Shown in pieces: positions 39,725 through 49,045 of a stretch of 64,000 bases of DNA (positions are counted from its first letter, which is position 1; each line of letters opens with the position of its first letter). Both the position numbers and the translations under genes were made by a program. The stretch is from contig CACCZQ010000001.1 in NCBI GenBank assembly GCA_902550485.1, positions 104,708 to 168,707 on the forward strand. The letters run 5' to 3'. The notes beneath the pieces were generated by a model. That model was given only the letters and a program-made list of their open reading frames with translations, was not told where the DNA came from and searched no databases. Origin of the DNA: an uncultured Prochlorococcus sp. (GTDB lineage Bacteria; Cyanobacteriota; Cyanobacteriia; PCC-6307; Cyanobiaceae).

Positions 39725-40209
39725 TGTACAAAAAAGAAAAATTAGTTGAAAATCAATTTACATGGCCAATATGTAAAAAACTATTATTTCTTATTCTTGA
39801 AGATAAGGTTAGTGATGTATTTGTATGTGAATTAGTTTGGGAAAGACTTTTTTATACTAAAGAACCATCTATAAATGAGTGGGCCTTTAGCCCATTAACT
39901 CCTTCTTATTGGTCAGAAAAATTTGAAAAAGCTCCTCAAATCATTTCAGAGCGACCAGCCTCAATACATTTGACTCGATCAATTCCAAAAGAATATAAAC
40001 AGGGATTGAAAAACTTTTTTAATTTTAAAGGTTATAAGATTAATGAACTCTATCCAAGAAGAACGAGAAGAGCGACGGCAGTAAATTGGTTAATTTATTG
40101 GGCGACAGAAAATGATTGTTTTTCAGAAGATAATGGATTAATGCCAAGTCCAAGTTCACCACCTATTAATCCAGTTAAAGGACATTTTGGCGATCCAGAA
40201 ATTAAATAA
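39724..40209 (+). CDS. DUF1823 family cyanobacterial protein
   Basis: 161 residues. TWPICKKLLFLILEDKVSDV, FVCELVWERLFYTKEPSINE and YSWSEKFEKAP-like middle match DUF1823, conserved in cyanobacteria and plastids of algae. The Arg-rich ELYPRRTRRATAVNWLIYWA segment is distinctive. Function unknown. Coupled to cobI by TAATG overlap and probably read with der. Confidence 0.8.
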   Translation: MYKKEKLVENQFTWPICKKLLFLILEDKVSDVFVCELVWERLFYTKEPSINEWAFSPLTPSYWSEKFEKAPQIISERPASIHLTRSIPKEYKQGLKNFFNFKGYKINELYPRRTRRATAVNWLIYWATENDCFSEDNGLMPSPSSPPINPVKGHFGDPEIK

Positions 40210-40283
40210 GTTTTTTTGAATAAGGTAAATGATTCTATTAAAGGTATAGTTGTAATGGATACTACTTTCTTTGGAGAGAAGAA

Positions 40284-41657
40284 TTGATTCTTCCTACAAT
40301 AGCAATTATCGGAAGACCGAACGTTGGGAAATCTACCTTAGTTAATCGTCTTTGCCAAAGTAATGATGCAATAGTATTTGATAAGCCTGGCGTTACAAGA
40401 GATAGAACTTATCAAAATGCTTCATGGGGAGGTAAGGAATTTCAAATAGTTGATACTGGAGGTTTAGTTTTTGATGACGATAGTGAATTTCTCCCAGAGA
40501 TAAGGACACAAGTCTTCTTGGCTCTAGAAGAGGCTTCACTTGCGTTACTGGTGGTAGATGGAAATCAAGGCGTTACTGATGGTGATTTATCAATAGCAAA
40601 ATGGTTAAGAAACTCAAGCTGCAAAACAATTGTTGCTGTTAATAAATGCGAATCGACTACTTTAGGAATATCCCTAGCTTCAGAGTTCTGGAAATTAGGA
40701 TTGGGGGAACCTAACCCAGTTTCAGCTATTCATGGTTCAGGGACTGGAGATCTTTTAGATCTCGTTATTGGCGAACTTCCTGAAAATAATATCCAGGATG
40801 ATGAAGAAAAGATAATGATGTCAATTATTGGTAGGCCTAATGTTGGTAAATCTAGTTTATTAAATTCAATCTGTGGAGAAAAAAGAGCAATTGTTAGTGA
40901 TATTAGTGGCACGACAACTGATTCAATAGATACTCTTATTAAAAAAGGTGATAATCATTGGAAAATTATTGATACTGCAGGGATTAGAAGAAAGAAAAAT
41001 GTTAAATATGGCACTGAATTCTTTGGTATTAATAGGGCCTTTAAATCTATAGATAGAAGTGATGTTTGTGTTTTAGTTATAGATGCTTTAGATGGAGTAA
41101 CTGATCAAGACCAGAAGCTGGCTGGGCGCATAGAAGAACAAGGTAGAGCTTGTATAATTGTTGTTAATAAATGGGATCTTGTAGAAAAAAATAGTTCAAC
41201 AATTTATCAAGTAGAAAAAGAACTTAGATCTAAACTTTATTTTTTACACTGGTCAAAAATGATTTTTATATCTGCCCTGACTGGTCAAAGAGTTGATAAT
41301 ATTTTTGAGCATGCTCTTAATGCTGTAAATCAACATAGAAGAAGAGTTACAACATCTGTAGTTAATGAAGTACTAAAAGAATCAATCAGTTGGAAAAGTC
41401 CTCCAACGAAGAGAAGCGGCAAGCAAGGTAGGCTTTATTACGGTACTCAAGTAAAGAATAAACCTCCCACTTTTACTCTTTTTGTAAATGACCCTAAATT
41501 ATTCGGAATAACTTATCGAAGATATATTGAGAAACAAATTAGAGTAAATTTAGGCTTTGAAGGCACACCCCTCATTTTACTTTGGAGAGGAAAGCAGCAA
41601 AGAGCTTTAAATAAAGAAGTCGAAAGAGAAAATATTGAGTTAATTCAAAAAGATTAA
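40284..41657 (+). CDS. der: Ribosome-biogenesis GTPase Der (EngA)
   Basis: 457 residues from a TTG preceded by GGAG. Two tandem GTPase domains: GRPNVGKST with DTGGL and NKCE (residues 10-165), then GRPNVGKSS with DTAGI and NKWD (about 175-355). A C-terminal KH-like domain follows ([20 protein letters not shown]). Der assists assembly of the 50S ribosomal subunit. Normal length. Its stop overlaps the ecfT start. Confidence 0.95.
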   Translation: MILPTIAIIGRPNVGKSTLVNRLCQSNDAIVFDKPGVTRDRTYQNASWGGKEFQIVDTGGLVFDDDSEFLPEIRTQVFLALEEASLALLVVDGNQGVTDGDLSIAKWLRNSSCKTIVAVNKCESTTLGISLASEFWKLGLGEPNPVSAIHGSGTGDLLDLVIGELPENNIQDDEEKIMMSIIGRPNVGKSSLLNSICGEKRAIVSDISGTTTDSIDTLIKKGDNHWKIIDTAGIRRKKNVKYGTEFFGINRAFKSIDRSDVCVLVIDALDGVTDQDQKLAGRIEEQGRACIIVVNKWDLVEKNSSTIYQVEKELRSKLYFLHWSKMIFISALTGQRVDNIFEHALNAVNQHRRRVTTSVVNEVLKESISWKSPPTKRSGKQGRLYYGTQVKNKPPTFTLFVNDPKLFGITYRRYIEKQIRVNLGFEGTPLILLWRGKQQRALNKEVERENIELIQKD

Positions 41658-42571
41658 TGAATTTGCTAACCAAATTTTCCGTTGGTCAATACGTGCATGG
41701 TAATAGAAGTTGGCTAAGAATTATAGATAGTAGATTAAAAATAATTATCGTAATGATATTTTTAATCACTCCAATATGGGCAGGTCCAATATGGAGATTG
41801 AGTTTAGTTGGTTTTTTACTATTAATTACTTTTTTAAGTTTATTGCCATCTAGAGTATGGTGGCGATCATTATTTTTTCTCTCATGCTTGTCACTTTTAA
41901 TTGGATGTATATCAATACTTGCCTCTTCTGATATTCAATCTCTTAATGGCTACTTGAGAAATCCCAATGAGTTGCAAGTAGTACTGGAAAGCCAAAAAGA
42001 ATGGAATATTTTGCAAATTCCTTCGCAGAAGATATGGTTTATTAATTTTGGTCCCTACAACCTATCAAGAAAAGCCATTGAACTGGGAATAAAAACCTCC
42101 ACTTTGATATTTACCGTTATTCATAGTGTGAATTTGATGCTTTTAACCACATTGCAGGAAGACATTGTATGGGGATTAAGTTGGTTTATGTATCCATTAA
42201 GAAAGATTGGATTGCCTACTAGTAAGTGGCTTTTTCAGTTGTTAATTGCATTACGTTTTATTCCTCTAGTGCAGGAAGAACTTCAAAATATCATTAAATC
42301 AGTGTCAGTTAGATCAATAAATTTTAGAAATTTAGGATTAAAGAAATCTTTTAATGTTTTGTTAATCTTAGTGGAAAGGTTATTTCAAAATATATTTCTA
42401 AGAATTGATCATGGAGCAGATTCGTTACTCTCAAAAAAAAATATTATTATCAAAACCAACAGATTTAGAACTCTTTACCCTTCGAAATCACTCAATGTAA
42501 TTGTTAATACATTATCGATTTGTTTTATTTGCATAGCAATTTTTCTTAGAAAACTGTATGGTGCATTATAA
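41657..42571 (+). CDS. Energy-coupling-factor transmembrane protein (CbiQ/EcfT type)
   Basis: 304 residues with about six spans. The EcfT coupling motif appears as VSVRSINFRNLGLKKSF after the third hydrophobic group. Such proteins link vitamin/metal S-components to ATPases; in cyanobacteria this family is also related to plastid ABCI12/Ycf92. No S-component or ATPase is adjacent, so the substrate is open. Translationally coupled to der. Confidence 0.75.
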   Translation: MNLLTKFSVGQYVHGNRSWLRIIDSRLKIIIVMIFLITPIWAGPIWRLSLVGFLLLITFLSLLPSRVWWRSLFFLSCLSLLIGCISILASSDIQSLNGYLRNPNELQVVLESQKEWNILQIPSQKIWFINFGPYNLSRKAIELGIKTSTLIFTVIHSVNLMLLTTLQEDIVWGLSWFMYPLRKIGLPTSKWLFQLLIALRFIPLVQEELQNIIKSVSVRSINFRNLGLKKSFNVLLILVERLFQNIFLRIDHGADSLLSKKNIIIKTNRFRTLYPSKSLNVIVNTLSICFICIAIFLRKLYGAL

Positions 42572-42589
42572 ATAACACAATATTTAGGT

Positions 42590-42856
42590 TTGAGTTCTGA
42601 GCGTTATTTAAACCATCCAACATTTGGTATGTTATACCAAGTTTCTCCTGGAAATGATGGGAGAGATATTTATGCGACTTTATACGCTCAAAAAATGTTT
42701 TTTTTGGTAGAAGTTAGACAGAGAGAAGTTTTTTTTGAAGTTATACCTTACTTAGATGCTCGTAATCAGGCGGAATTAAACCTTCAAAAAGCTAGAAGAA
42801 AAGGATCTGAAGAACTATCTAAATGGGAGAATTTATTTACGCAAACTTTCTTATAA
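42590..42856 (+). CDS. pipX: PII-interacting protein X
   Basis: 88 residues from a TTG. MSSERYLNHPTFGMLYQVSP then LYAQKMFFLVEVRQREVFFE is the tudor-like PipX domain, with helices at the C-terminus. PipX binds either NtcA, as co-activator with 2-oxoglutarate, or PII, when nitrogen is plentiful. The next gene is pipY, the conserved partner. Confidence 0.9.
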   Translation: MSSERYLNHPTFGMLYQVSPGNDGRDIYATLYAQKMFFLVEVRQREVFFEVIPYLDARNQAELNLQKARRKGSEELSKWENLFTQTFL

Positions 42857-42859
42857 AAT

Positions 42860-43495
42860 GTGAACCCTGCTAATTATTTAGAAATAAAAAATAAAATACC
42901 TTCAAATGTAAATATTCTTGCCGTAAGTAAAGGATTTAAAAGTCAAGAAATCAAGACTATTCAAAATATAGGTCAGAACGATTTTGGTGAAAGCAAGGTT
43001 CAAGAGGCGCTTGAAAAACAATTAACCTTAAAAGATCATAAAATGATAAATTGGCACTTTATTGGAAGAATACAAAGTAATAAAATAAGAAAAATAGTTA
43101 AAAATTTTAAATATATTCACTCAGTAGATTCATTTGAAAAGTTGCAAAAGATTTCTAATATTTCACGTGAAGAGAAGAAAAATCCATTAATAATGTTGCA
43201 GGTTAAGTTTAGTGATGACCCTACTAAAGGAGGCTTTAATCCTAAATTTTTAATAATGAAATGGAGAGAAATTCAAGAGTTGAAAAATATTTCATTAACC
43301 GGTTTGATGACAATCAATCCTAAAGGACTTAGCTCTAAAGAAAACTCAGGTTTGTTCAAAAATTGTCGTGCTCTCGCTGATTCATTGCAACTACCAGATT
43401 GTTCAATGGGGATGTCTGGTGATTGGGAGGAGGCTATTGACGCAGGATCAACTTGGTTAAGATTAGGGTCATTGATTTTTGGAGGTAGATCCTAA
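42860..43495 (+). CDS. pipY: PLP-binding protein PipY (YggS/PROSC family)
   Basis: 211 residues from a GTG. PLP Lys is in VNILAVSKGFKS (Lys24), with GQNDFGESKVQEAL, WHFIGRIQSNKIRKIV, and the phosphate loop SMGMSGDWEEAIDAGSTWLR. The family keeps vitamin B6 balanced. It starts 3 bases after pipX and is co-transcribed in most cyanobacteria. Confidence 0.93.
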   Translation: MNPANYLEIKNKIPSNVNILAVSKGFKSQEIKTIQNIGQNDFGESKVQEALEKQLTLKDHKMINWHFIGRIQSNKIRKIVKNFKYIHSVDSFEKLQKISNISREEKKNPLIMLQVKFSDDPTKGGFNPKFLIMKWREIQELKNISLTGLMTINPKGLSSKENSGLFKNCRALADSLQLPDCSMGMSGDWEEAIDAGSTWLRLGSLIFGGRS

Positions 43496-43644
43496 TTAGT
43501 TATTTTTTATAAAAATCTTATCTATAAACTTGCAGTAAAGTTCAACTAACGTTATTTAAGTATAGGTAGTTTATTCATTTAAAAAATGAATCTATTACTT
43601 AAGGTTCTTAAACCTTAGTAATCAATTTCAAGAGGATTTAAAAG

Positions 43645-44220
43645 GTGTCACTTATTTCTAGATTAAAGGCAGTAGTTGCAGGGGATGAGTATCTCGATGA
43701 TGATTTTGATGAGTTGGATTATGCGTCAGAGGATGAATTAAATGATATTCATAATTACAAACAAAATTCAAGGAATGCAAATGCCCTTGCAAATTCAAAT
43801 CCATTCGATTTTATGAATAACAACAGATCATCAAAAGTGGTTGGTATGCCTGGAATTTCAAACTCATCCTCAGAAGTAAGCTTAATGGAACCAAGAAGTT
43901 TTGATGAGATGCCTCAAGCGATACAAGCATTAAGAGAGAGAAAAACCGTAATTCTTAATTTAACTATGATGGATCCTGATCAAGCTCAACGAGCGGTTGA
44001 TTTTATTGCTGGGGGTACATATGCAATTGATGGACATCAAGAGAGAGTCGGTGAAAGTATTTTTCTTTTTGCGCCAAGTTGTGTAAATGTAACTAGCTCT
44101 TCACCAGAAGAAGCGTCTCCTTCTTCTGTCTCTACAGAAAAAACATCACAATATAGTTTGGGCAAAAATACTACTCCTGAACCAGCATGGGGTAATTCTA
44201 AATTAAGTGCTTATTCATGA
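43645..44220 (+). CDS. sepF: Cell division protein SepF (Cdv2)
   Basis: 191 residues from a GTG preceded by AGGA. N-terminal [20 protein letters not shown] contains the membrane-binding helix. The SepF domain is [40 protein letters not shown] and [16 protein letters not shown]. SepF tethers FtsZ to the membrane. The Ser/Thr-rich tail is typical of cyanobacteria. proC follows 7 bases on. Confidence 0.92.
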   Translation: MSLISRLKAVVAGDEYLDDDFDELDYASEDELNDIHNYKQNSRNANALANSNPFDFMNNNRSSKVVGMPGISNSSSEVSLMEPRSFDEMPQAIQALRERKTVILNLTMMDPDQAQRAVDFIAGGTYAIDGHQERVGESIFLFAPSCVNVTSSSPEEASPSSVSTEKTSQYSLGKNTTPEPAWGNSKLSAYS

Positions 44221-44227
44221 TTAATTT

Positions 44228-45040
44228 GTGACTGATAAAATTGCGATTATTGGTTTTGGAAATATTGCAAGTGCTATAGTAACTCCTCTATTAGATAACA
44301 AATTAATTCAGCCAGAGAATGTTTTTTGTGTTGTAAAATCAGAAAAAAGTTTAGAAAATATAAAAAAAAATTATAAACATAGTATAAACGTTTATAGATC
44401 AGGTTCTAAAGAGGCAAAAATTATATGGGATTGTCAATATAAACTTCTTTCGATAAAACCCCAACAATTTAATGATATTAGTGAGCTCCATCATATAAAA
44501 AACAAGGACAATTTAATAATTTCAATTCTTGCGGGGGTTTCAATAAATAGACTTTCTCAAAAGTTCCCTAATCATAAATGTGTAAGGGTGGTTACAAATA
44601 TTCCTATAACTATTGGAAAAGGTTTAACAGGAATTTCTTGGGGAAAAGAAATCACAGAAGATCAGAAACAATTTACAAAAAAATTATTTGAAAATACTAG
44701 TAAGATTTATGAATTTACTGAAGATTACCTTGATATATTTTTAGCTTTAACTTCATCAGGTCCTGCAATTATTGCTTTAATTATAGAAGCATTAAGTGAT
44801 GGAGGATTAAGTGGGGGATTACCAAAAATAATTTCAGAGGAACTTGTTATGGAAATGATACTAGGGACTATTTGCCTAATAAAGGAAAATAAACTTACTA
44901 CTTCTGAGCTTAAAAATTTAGTAACCTCTCCAGGTGGAACAACTATTTCTGCTTTAAGGGTTTTAGAAAAAAAGAGTTTAAGGTCAGCATTAATTGAATC
45001 AATAGTTTCAGCTAGTAATAGAAGTAAAGAGTTTCGTTAG
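44228..45040 (+). CDS. proC: Pyrroline-5-carboxylate reductase
   Basis: 270 residues from a GTG. KIAIIGFGNIASAIVTPLLD is the NAD(P) motif, and TSSGPAIIALIIEALSDGGL and TSPGGTTISALRVLEKK form the catalytic C-terminal domain. It makes proline from pyrroline-5-carboxylate. Conserved neighbour of pipX-pipY-sepF. It overlaps the end of the opposite dgdA-like gene by 4 bases. Confidence 0.93.
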   Translation: MTDKIAIIGFGNIASAIVTPLLDNKLIQPENVFCVVKSEKSLENIKKNYKHSINVYRSGSKEAKIIWDCQYKLLSIKPQQFNDISELHHIKNKDNLIISILAGVSINRLSQKFPNHKCVRVVTNIPITIGKGLTGISWGKEITEDQKQFTKKLFENTSKIYEFTEDYLDIFLALTSSGPAIIALIIEALSDGGLSGGLPKIISEELVMEMILGTICLIKENKLTTSELKNLVTSPGGTTISALRVLEKKSLRSALIESIVSASNRSKEFR

Positions 45041-46203
45041 GTTTTATAATTGTCTTTTAAGTTCGTATAAACTTTTTCAAGTGAATTTATATTTTTAGTA
45101 ATTGTATATCTCTCAAGTACTCGTTCTCTAGCTTTTTCACCAAGATCTTTTGTGAATGAAGGATGTTCCACAAGAATTGGGATTATAGTTTTCAATTGTG
45201 CAGCCACATTATCAGTTGAAATTACTATTCCTGCTCCTTTATCTAAAACTTCACCATCAGCTCCGGCATCTGTAGCTACACAAGCAGTACCAGCAGACAT
45301 TGCCTCTAAAAGTGATAATGATAAACCTTCTACTAAACTTGGTAAGAAAAATACTTCTGCTATTTGCATAATTGCTATCCTAGTTTCTAAATCTAATTCG
45401 GCACCCCACCAAATTAATTTCTCATTACCAAGGTTAGAAAAACTATTTTCAAGTGTTGGCTTCATTGGTCCATCCCCAACAATAACTAATTTGCAATTTT
45501 GAGTTTTTGTTTGGCGCCAAGAACGTAAAAGTGCCTCGATATTTTTCTCATTTGCAATCCTTCCCATATATAAGAAGATTCTTTCATTTCCAAGTTTGTT
45601 TTTTACCTGATCATATTTTTTACTTTTTTTGCAAAAAGGTCTCCAAATATTTTCGTCAACACCGTTTGGAATAATTATTTGTTTTTCTTTAGGTACTCCT
45701 AATTTCTCAAGAACATTTTTTTGAGGTTCAGAAAAAATAATTATTTTATCGAACTTTGCTAAAGAGGGAGCATAAAGTTGATATGTTAATTGTTGAGTGC
45801 TCGCAGTTAGATTTCTATTTTTTGCATCAAATGGTGGATGAAATGTTCCTATAAGAGGAACATTAATTTCATTACAAAGCTCTGGGAGTCTAAAGTCTAA
45901 AGGAGATAAAGTTAGGCTTGCATGTACTATGTCAGGTTTTAATCTTTTCAATGATATCCTTAGCTCTTTTTCTGCCCTTGGCGAGGGTATTGTATAAACT
46001 TGAGATTTAATTAAATATGGGAGACTTACATCAGGATCATTTGCAAGAAATAGTGGGTTTGATGAATTTGAACTAGAGGGATTGTGGAAATGAATAAAAC
46101 TAATTTTATGCCCTCTGGCCTTTAATTCCTGAGTAGTTGAATTACCGTAAGTTACATTTCCACAAAAAGGGGATTTTTTTCCTAACCACGCAATATGAAC
46201 CAC
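45037..46203 (-). CDS. dgdA: GT4 glycosyltransferase, probable digalactosyldiacylglycerol synthase
   Basis: 388 residues. AWLGKKSPFCGNVTYGNSTT, LPYLIKSQVYTIPSPRAEKE and PDIVHASLTLSPLDFRLPEL strongly recall the cyanobacterial DgdA as I remember it. The GT4 donor site is IPNGVDENIWRP, LYMGRIANEKN and PSLVEGLSLSLLEAMSAGTA (E-x7-E). DgdA adds the second galactose to MGDG in thylakoid membranes. A different GT4 role cannot be excluded from sequence alone. Confidence 0.75.
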   Translation of the reverse strand: MVHIAWLGKKSPFCGNVTYGNSTTQELKARGHKISFIHFHNPSSSNSSNPLFLANDPDVSLPYLIKSQVYTIPSPRAEKELRISLKRLKPDIVHASLTLSPLDFRLPELCNEINVPLIGTFHPPFDAKNRNLTASTQQLTYQLYAPSLAKFDKIIIFSEPQKNVLEKLGVPKEKQIIIPNGVDENIWRPFCKKSKKYDQVKNKLGNERIFLYMGRIANEKNIEALLRSWRQTKTQNCKLVIVGDGPMKPTLENSFSNLGNEKLIWWGAELDLETRIAIMQIAEVFFLPSLVEGLSLSLLEAMSAGTACVATDAGADGEVLDKGAGIVISTDNVAAQLKTIIPILVEHPSFTKDLGEKARERVLERYTITKNINSLEKVYTNLKDNYKT

Positions 46204-46288
46204 ATTAATTGAATTAACTATTTATTAAGTTAACAGGCAAAGGCGCCATGATCATATTTTTTAAATTTTTAAATTCTTCATGAAAAAG

Positions 46289-47074
46289 CTAACTATATAT
46301 TTCTCTCAACATTTTTAGTGAAGATAGCTCCTTCTCTAATTGAGTAGATATCCATGTCTCAATAATGAGTAATATTTTTAGCCAGACTTTTTTGGGACCC
46401 AATAACTCTCCATTAGATTTTATTGGTAATTCTGGGAAAAGAAGTCTTTGTAATAAAGCAACTTCAGATGCATTTATTTTTAGATTACTTTGAGGATCTT
46501 CTATGGATGAAAAACCTTCACTTGGTAAAAAATAACAACTCCATTCCCAATTTCCTATAGGTGGAATAATAGGTTCTCCAGTTTTACAACAATGATGAAT
46601 TGGTAAATTAATACCCCCGATGGCTAATAGATGGATTAAAGATTGAATACTCATTGAGAGCATTTTAATATCTTCTTCTTGAGACTCTTTATATAAATAA
46701 ATCCTATCAAGATGTGCAAGAACGCAAGATAAATAGTCTTGTTGCTTGTCATTGTTGCCTACTAATAAAAATGTTAATTCAGTTATTGCTTGAGCGGCTG
46801 CAAGACATTCAATATTTTTTCCTAGACCAGAATAGCTTTTTAATATTTTAATTTGACGTACAGATTTAAGATTTCTTTTCCCAAAAATCTGGAGATTTAA
46901 ATATGTTAAAGGAGTAGCTGCGGAAAGACTACTTTTAGGACGCCTGGCACCAGGTACCGCTAATCTAACAATCCCTTGCTCATCAGTAAGGATAGTAATT
47001 AATCTATCATTCTCGCCTAATGGAGAAGCTTTAATACAGAGACCTTTTAGTCTGCACTCACCAGAACCAGACAT
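46289..47074 (-). CDS. recO: DNA repair protein RecO
   Basis: 261 residues. N-terminal OB fold: LKGLCIKASPLGENDRLITI, then IVRLAVPGARRPKSSLSAAT. The C-terminal helical part carries QSLIHLLAIGGINLPIHHCC and Cys residues near CKTGEPI that may bind zinc. RecO loads RecA with RecR. It starts 1 base after the deoC-like stop. Confidence 0.9.
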   Translation of the reverse strand: MSGSGECRLKGLCIKASPLGENDRLITILTDEQGIVRLAVPGARRPKSSLSAATPLTYLNLQIFGKRNLKSVRQIKILKSYSGLGKNIECLAAAQAITELTFLLVGNNDKQQDYLSCVLAHLDRIYLYKESQEEDIKMLSMSIQSLIHLLAIGGINLPIHHCCKTGEPIIPPIGNWEWSCYFLPSEGFSSIEDPQSNLKINASEVALLQRLLFPELPIKSNGELLGPKKVWLKILLIIETWISTQLEKELSSLKMLREIYS

Positions 47075-47731
47075 TTAAAAATTTATTTCTTGGAAAATCT
47101 CACAAAAATTAGAAGTTCCAACGCTACTAATTCCATTATCAAACAAATCAATTACTTGCCTCAGTTTTTTTATACCACCTACAACTTTGATTTGATTTTG
47201 AGAGCCTGTTATTTTTAGTATTTCAGGGACATCATTAGATGTAAGAGGAGATCCAAACCCGTCCCCGAATTGAAAATTTTTTATTCCTAATTCCAAACAT
47301 ATTTCTATCGCATTAATAAAAACTTCTCCTTGTAGTTTTGATTTATTTATGATTATTGAAACTGGTAATCCAGATAATTTAACTTGCTCAATTTCAGCAG
47401 CGAAAGTTTCTAAATTTCTTTTGGATAAATTGATAAAGTTAGGGATATATTCAATTCCTTTCGCACCCTTATCTTTTGCAAAACAAACTAATTCTTCAAT
47501 AAATGAAACTGGTAAATCTGCTAAAGGGTAAGAAATAAGTGCGTTTATATCCGCACTGTAATTACCCAAACAGTTTTTAAGATCAGTTAAATAATTTAGT
47601 GAAGTAGAAATATTTTTGATATTGTATTTTCTTATTAAATCGCAATTCACGCAGAAATCTTCCCATGATAAATAAGGGTTAATAATAATCGCATGAATTT
47701 TCTCGTTTAATTCATATTCAATATTGGGCAT
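47075..47731 (-). CDS. DeoC-like TIM-barrel protein, catalytic Lys missing
   Basis: 218 residues with the DeoC fold (deoxyribose-phosphate aldolase): INPYLSWEDFCVNCDLIRKY, INALISYPLADLPVSFIEEL, NFINLSKRNLETFAAEIEQV, and a C-terminal IKVVGGIKKLRQVIDLFDNG. The Schiff-base region, normally FxKTSTG, is here NFQFGDGFGSPL with no Lys. The usual ...EIDMVIN Asp region reads GIEYIPNFIN. It therefore may not act as an aldolase. Coupled with recO and downstream of hpf. Confidence 0.75.
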   Translation of the reverse strand: MPNIEYELNEKIHAIIINPYLSWEDFCVNCDLIRKYNIKNISTSLNYLTDLKNCLGNYSADINALISYPLADLPVSFIEELVCFAKDKGAKGIEYIPNFINLSKRNLETFAAEIEQVKLSGLPVSIIINKSKLQGEVFINAIEICLELGIKNFQFGDGFGSPLTSNDVPEILKITGSQNQIKVVGGIKKLRQVIDLFDNGISSVGTSNFCEIFQEINF

Positions 47732-47738
47732 TTAAAAT

Positions 47739-48323
47739 TTATTTAGATTGAATCAATCCATAACCTCCATGGTTCCTTTTATATATAACTTGAAGTTCAT
47801 TATTTTTCTTGTTTCGAAAAACATAAAAATCATGATCAATTAGATCTAATTGTTTTCTTGCTTCGTCTGATGAAATTGGAGTCATTTCAAAGTATTTATT
47901 TTTTATAGATGGCTCAGGCAGACTTGCTTCAGTTCCTTCCTTAAAAAAAGCTTTATCTAAAAAATTTGATTCCATACTTTCAATTGGTAAAGAATCTTTA
48001 TTTTTAAGTTGTTTATTATGAATTGTTTTATTGTGTCTTTCTTTGTATTTGCGTAATTTTCTACAAAGTTTATTTGAAACTAAATCAATGCTTGAGTATA
48101 GATTTTCAGTTTTTTCTTCAGCTCTAATTACGGTACCATTGGCAAAAATAGTAACTTCTGCAGTTTGGAACGAGACTCTTGGATTCTTTTCAATTGAAAG
48201 GTGTATGTCAGCTTCTTTAACGATATCCTTATAGTGATGCGTTGCTTTTTCTATCTTTGCCTCAGTATATTCTTTTAATGCTCCAGTGAGCTCAAGATTC
48301 TTTCCATGGATTAAAATTTTCAT
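47739..48323 (-). CDS. hpf: Long-form ribosome hibernation factor HPF (LrtA)
   Basis: 194 residues. Residues 1-105 form the S30AE domain (KILIHGKNLELTGALKEYTE, SFQTAEVTIFANGTVIRAEE). A linker then leads to the C-terminal dimerisation domain (KNKYFEMTPISSDEARKQLD, GYGLIQ). In cyanobacteria LrtA is dark- or stress-induced and joins ribosomes into 100S dimers. The deoC-like gene follows by 7 bases. Confidence 0.93.
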   Translation of the reverse strand: MKILIHGKNLELTGALKEYTEAKIEKATHHYKDIVKEADIHLSIEKNPRVSFQTAEVTIFANGTVIRAEEKTENLYSSIDLVSNKLCRKLRKYKERHNKTIHNKQLKNKDSLPIESMESNFLDKAFFKEGTEASLPEPSIKNKYFEMTPISSDEARKQLDLIDHDFYVFRNKKNNELQVIYKRNHGGYGLIQSK

Positions 48324-48367
48324 AACAAATCTAAAAATATTTACTTACTTTCTAAATTTACTTAAAT

Positions 48368-49018
48368 ATGGATAATAGAACAGCAATAATTAAACAACCT
48401 GATAATATTTCTTCTTTTAATGATGTTTATAAATTACAAAAAGAATATCAGGATGCATTGATTTTAGATAATTCTAACCCTGATTTTATTTGGATAGGGG
48501 AGCATCAACTCTGTTATACCTTGGGGAGAGGATCTAATTACGATAATTTACTATTTTCTCTAGATGATACTAAATATGATGTTTTTAAGATTGATAGAGG
48601 TGGTGAGGTAACTTGTCATATGCCAGGACAATTAGTAACGTATTTGGTTTTAGATTTGAAAAATTTTAATAAAGATTTAAATTGGTACTTAAGAAAAATT
48701 GAAGAAATCATTATAAAAATCCTTGGAGCTTTTAATATAGATTGTCACTCTAGAAAAGGGTTTACTGGTGTTTGGGTAGGAAATAAGAAAATCGCATCAA
48801 TTGGAATTGGGTGTAAAAGATGGATTACGATAAATGGATTTTCAATCAATATTGACTGCGAATTAGAAAATTTTAATAAGATTGTTCCTTGCGGAATAGA
48901 AAATTGTCTTATGGCAAATATGATTGAATACAACAACAATTTAAATATTCAAGAAGTCAAGAGAATTGTTAAAAAAACCATCGAGGAAGAATTTAATTTT
49001 GATTTTATATCAAAATAG
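48368..49018 (+). CDS. lipB: Octanoyltransferase LipB
   Basis: 216 residues. [40 protein letters not shown], and [20 protein letters not shown], then IVPCGIENC with the catalytic Cys and Lys of the family. The usual RGGxVTYHGPGQ motif here reads [12 protein letters not shown]. LipB moves octanoate from ACP to lipoyl-domain lysines such as PdhC Lys43. It is divergent from hpf. Confidence 0.9.
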   Translation: MDNRTAIIKQPDNISSFNDVYKLQKEYQDALILDNSNPDFIWIGEHQLCYTLGRGSNYDNLLFSLDDTKYDVFKIDRGGEVTCHMPGQLVTYLVLDLKNFNKDLNWYLRKIEEIIIKILGAFNIDCHSRKGFTGVWVGNKKIASIGIGCKRWITINGFSINIDCELENFNKIVPCGIENCLMANMIEYNNNLNIQEVKRIVKKTIEEEFNFDFISK

Positions 49019-49045
49019 AAATTAAAATTTCAAAATCAATTTAAT

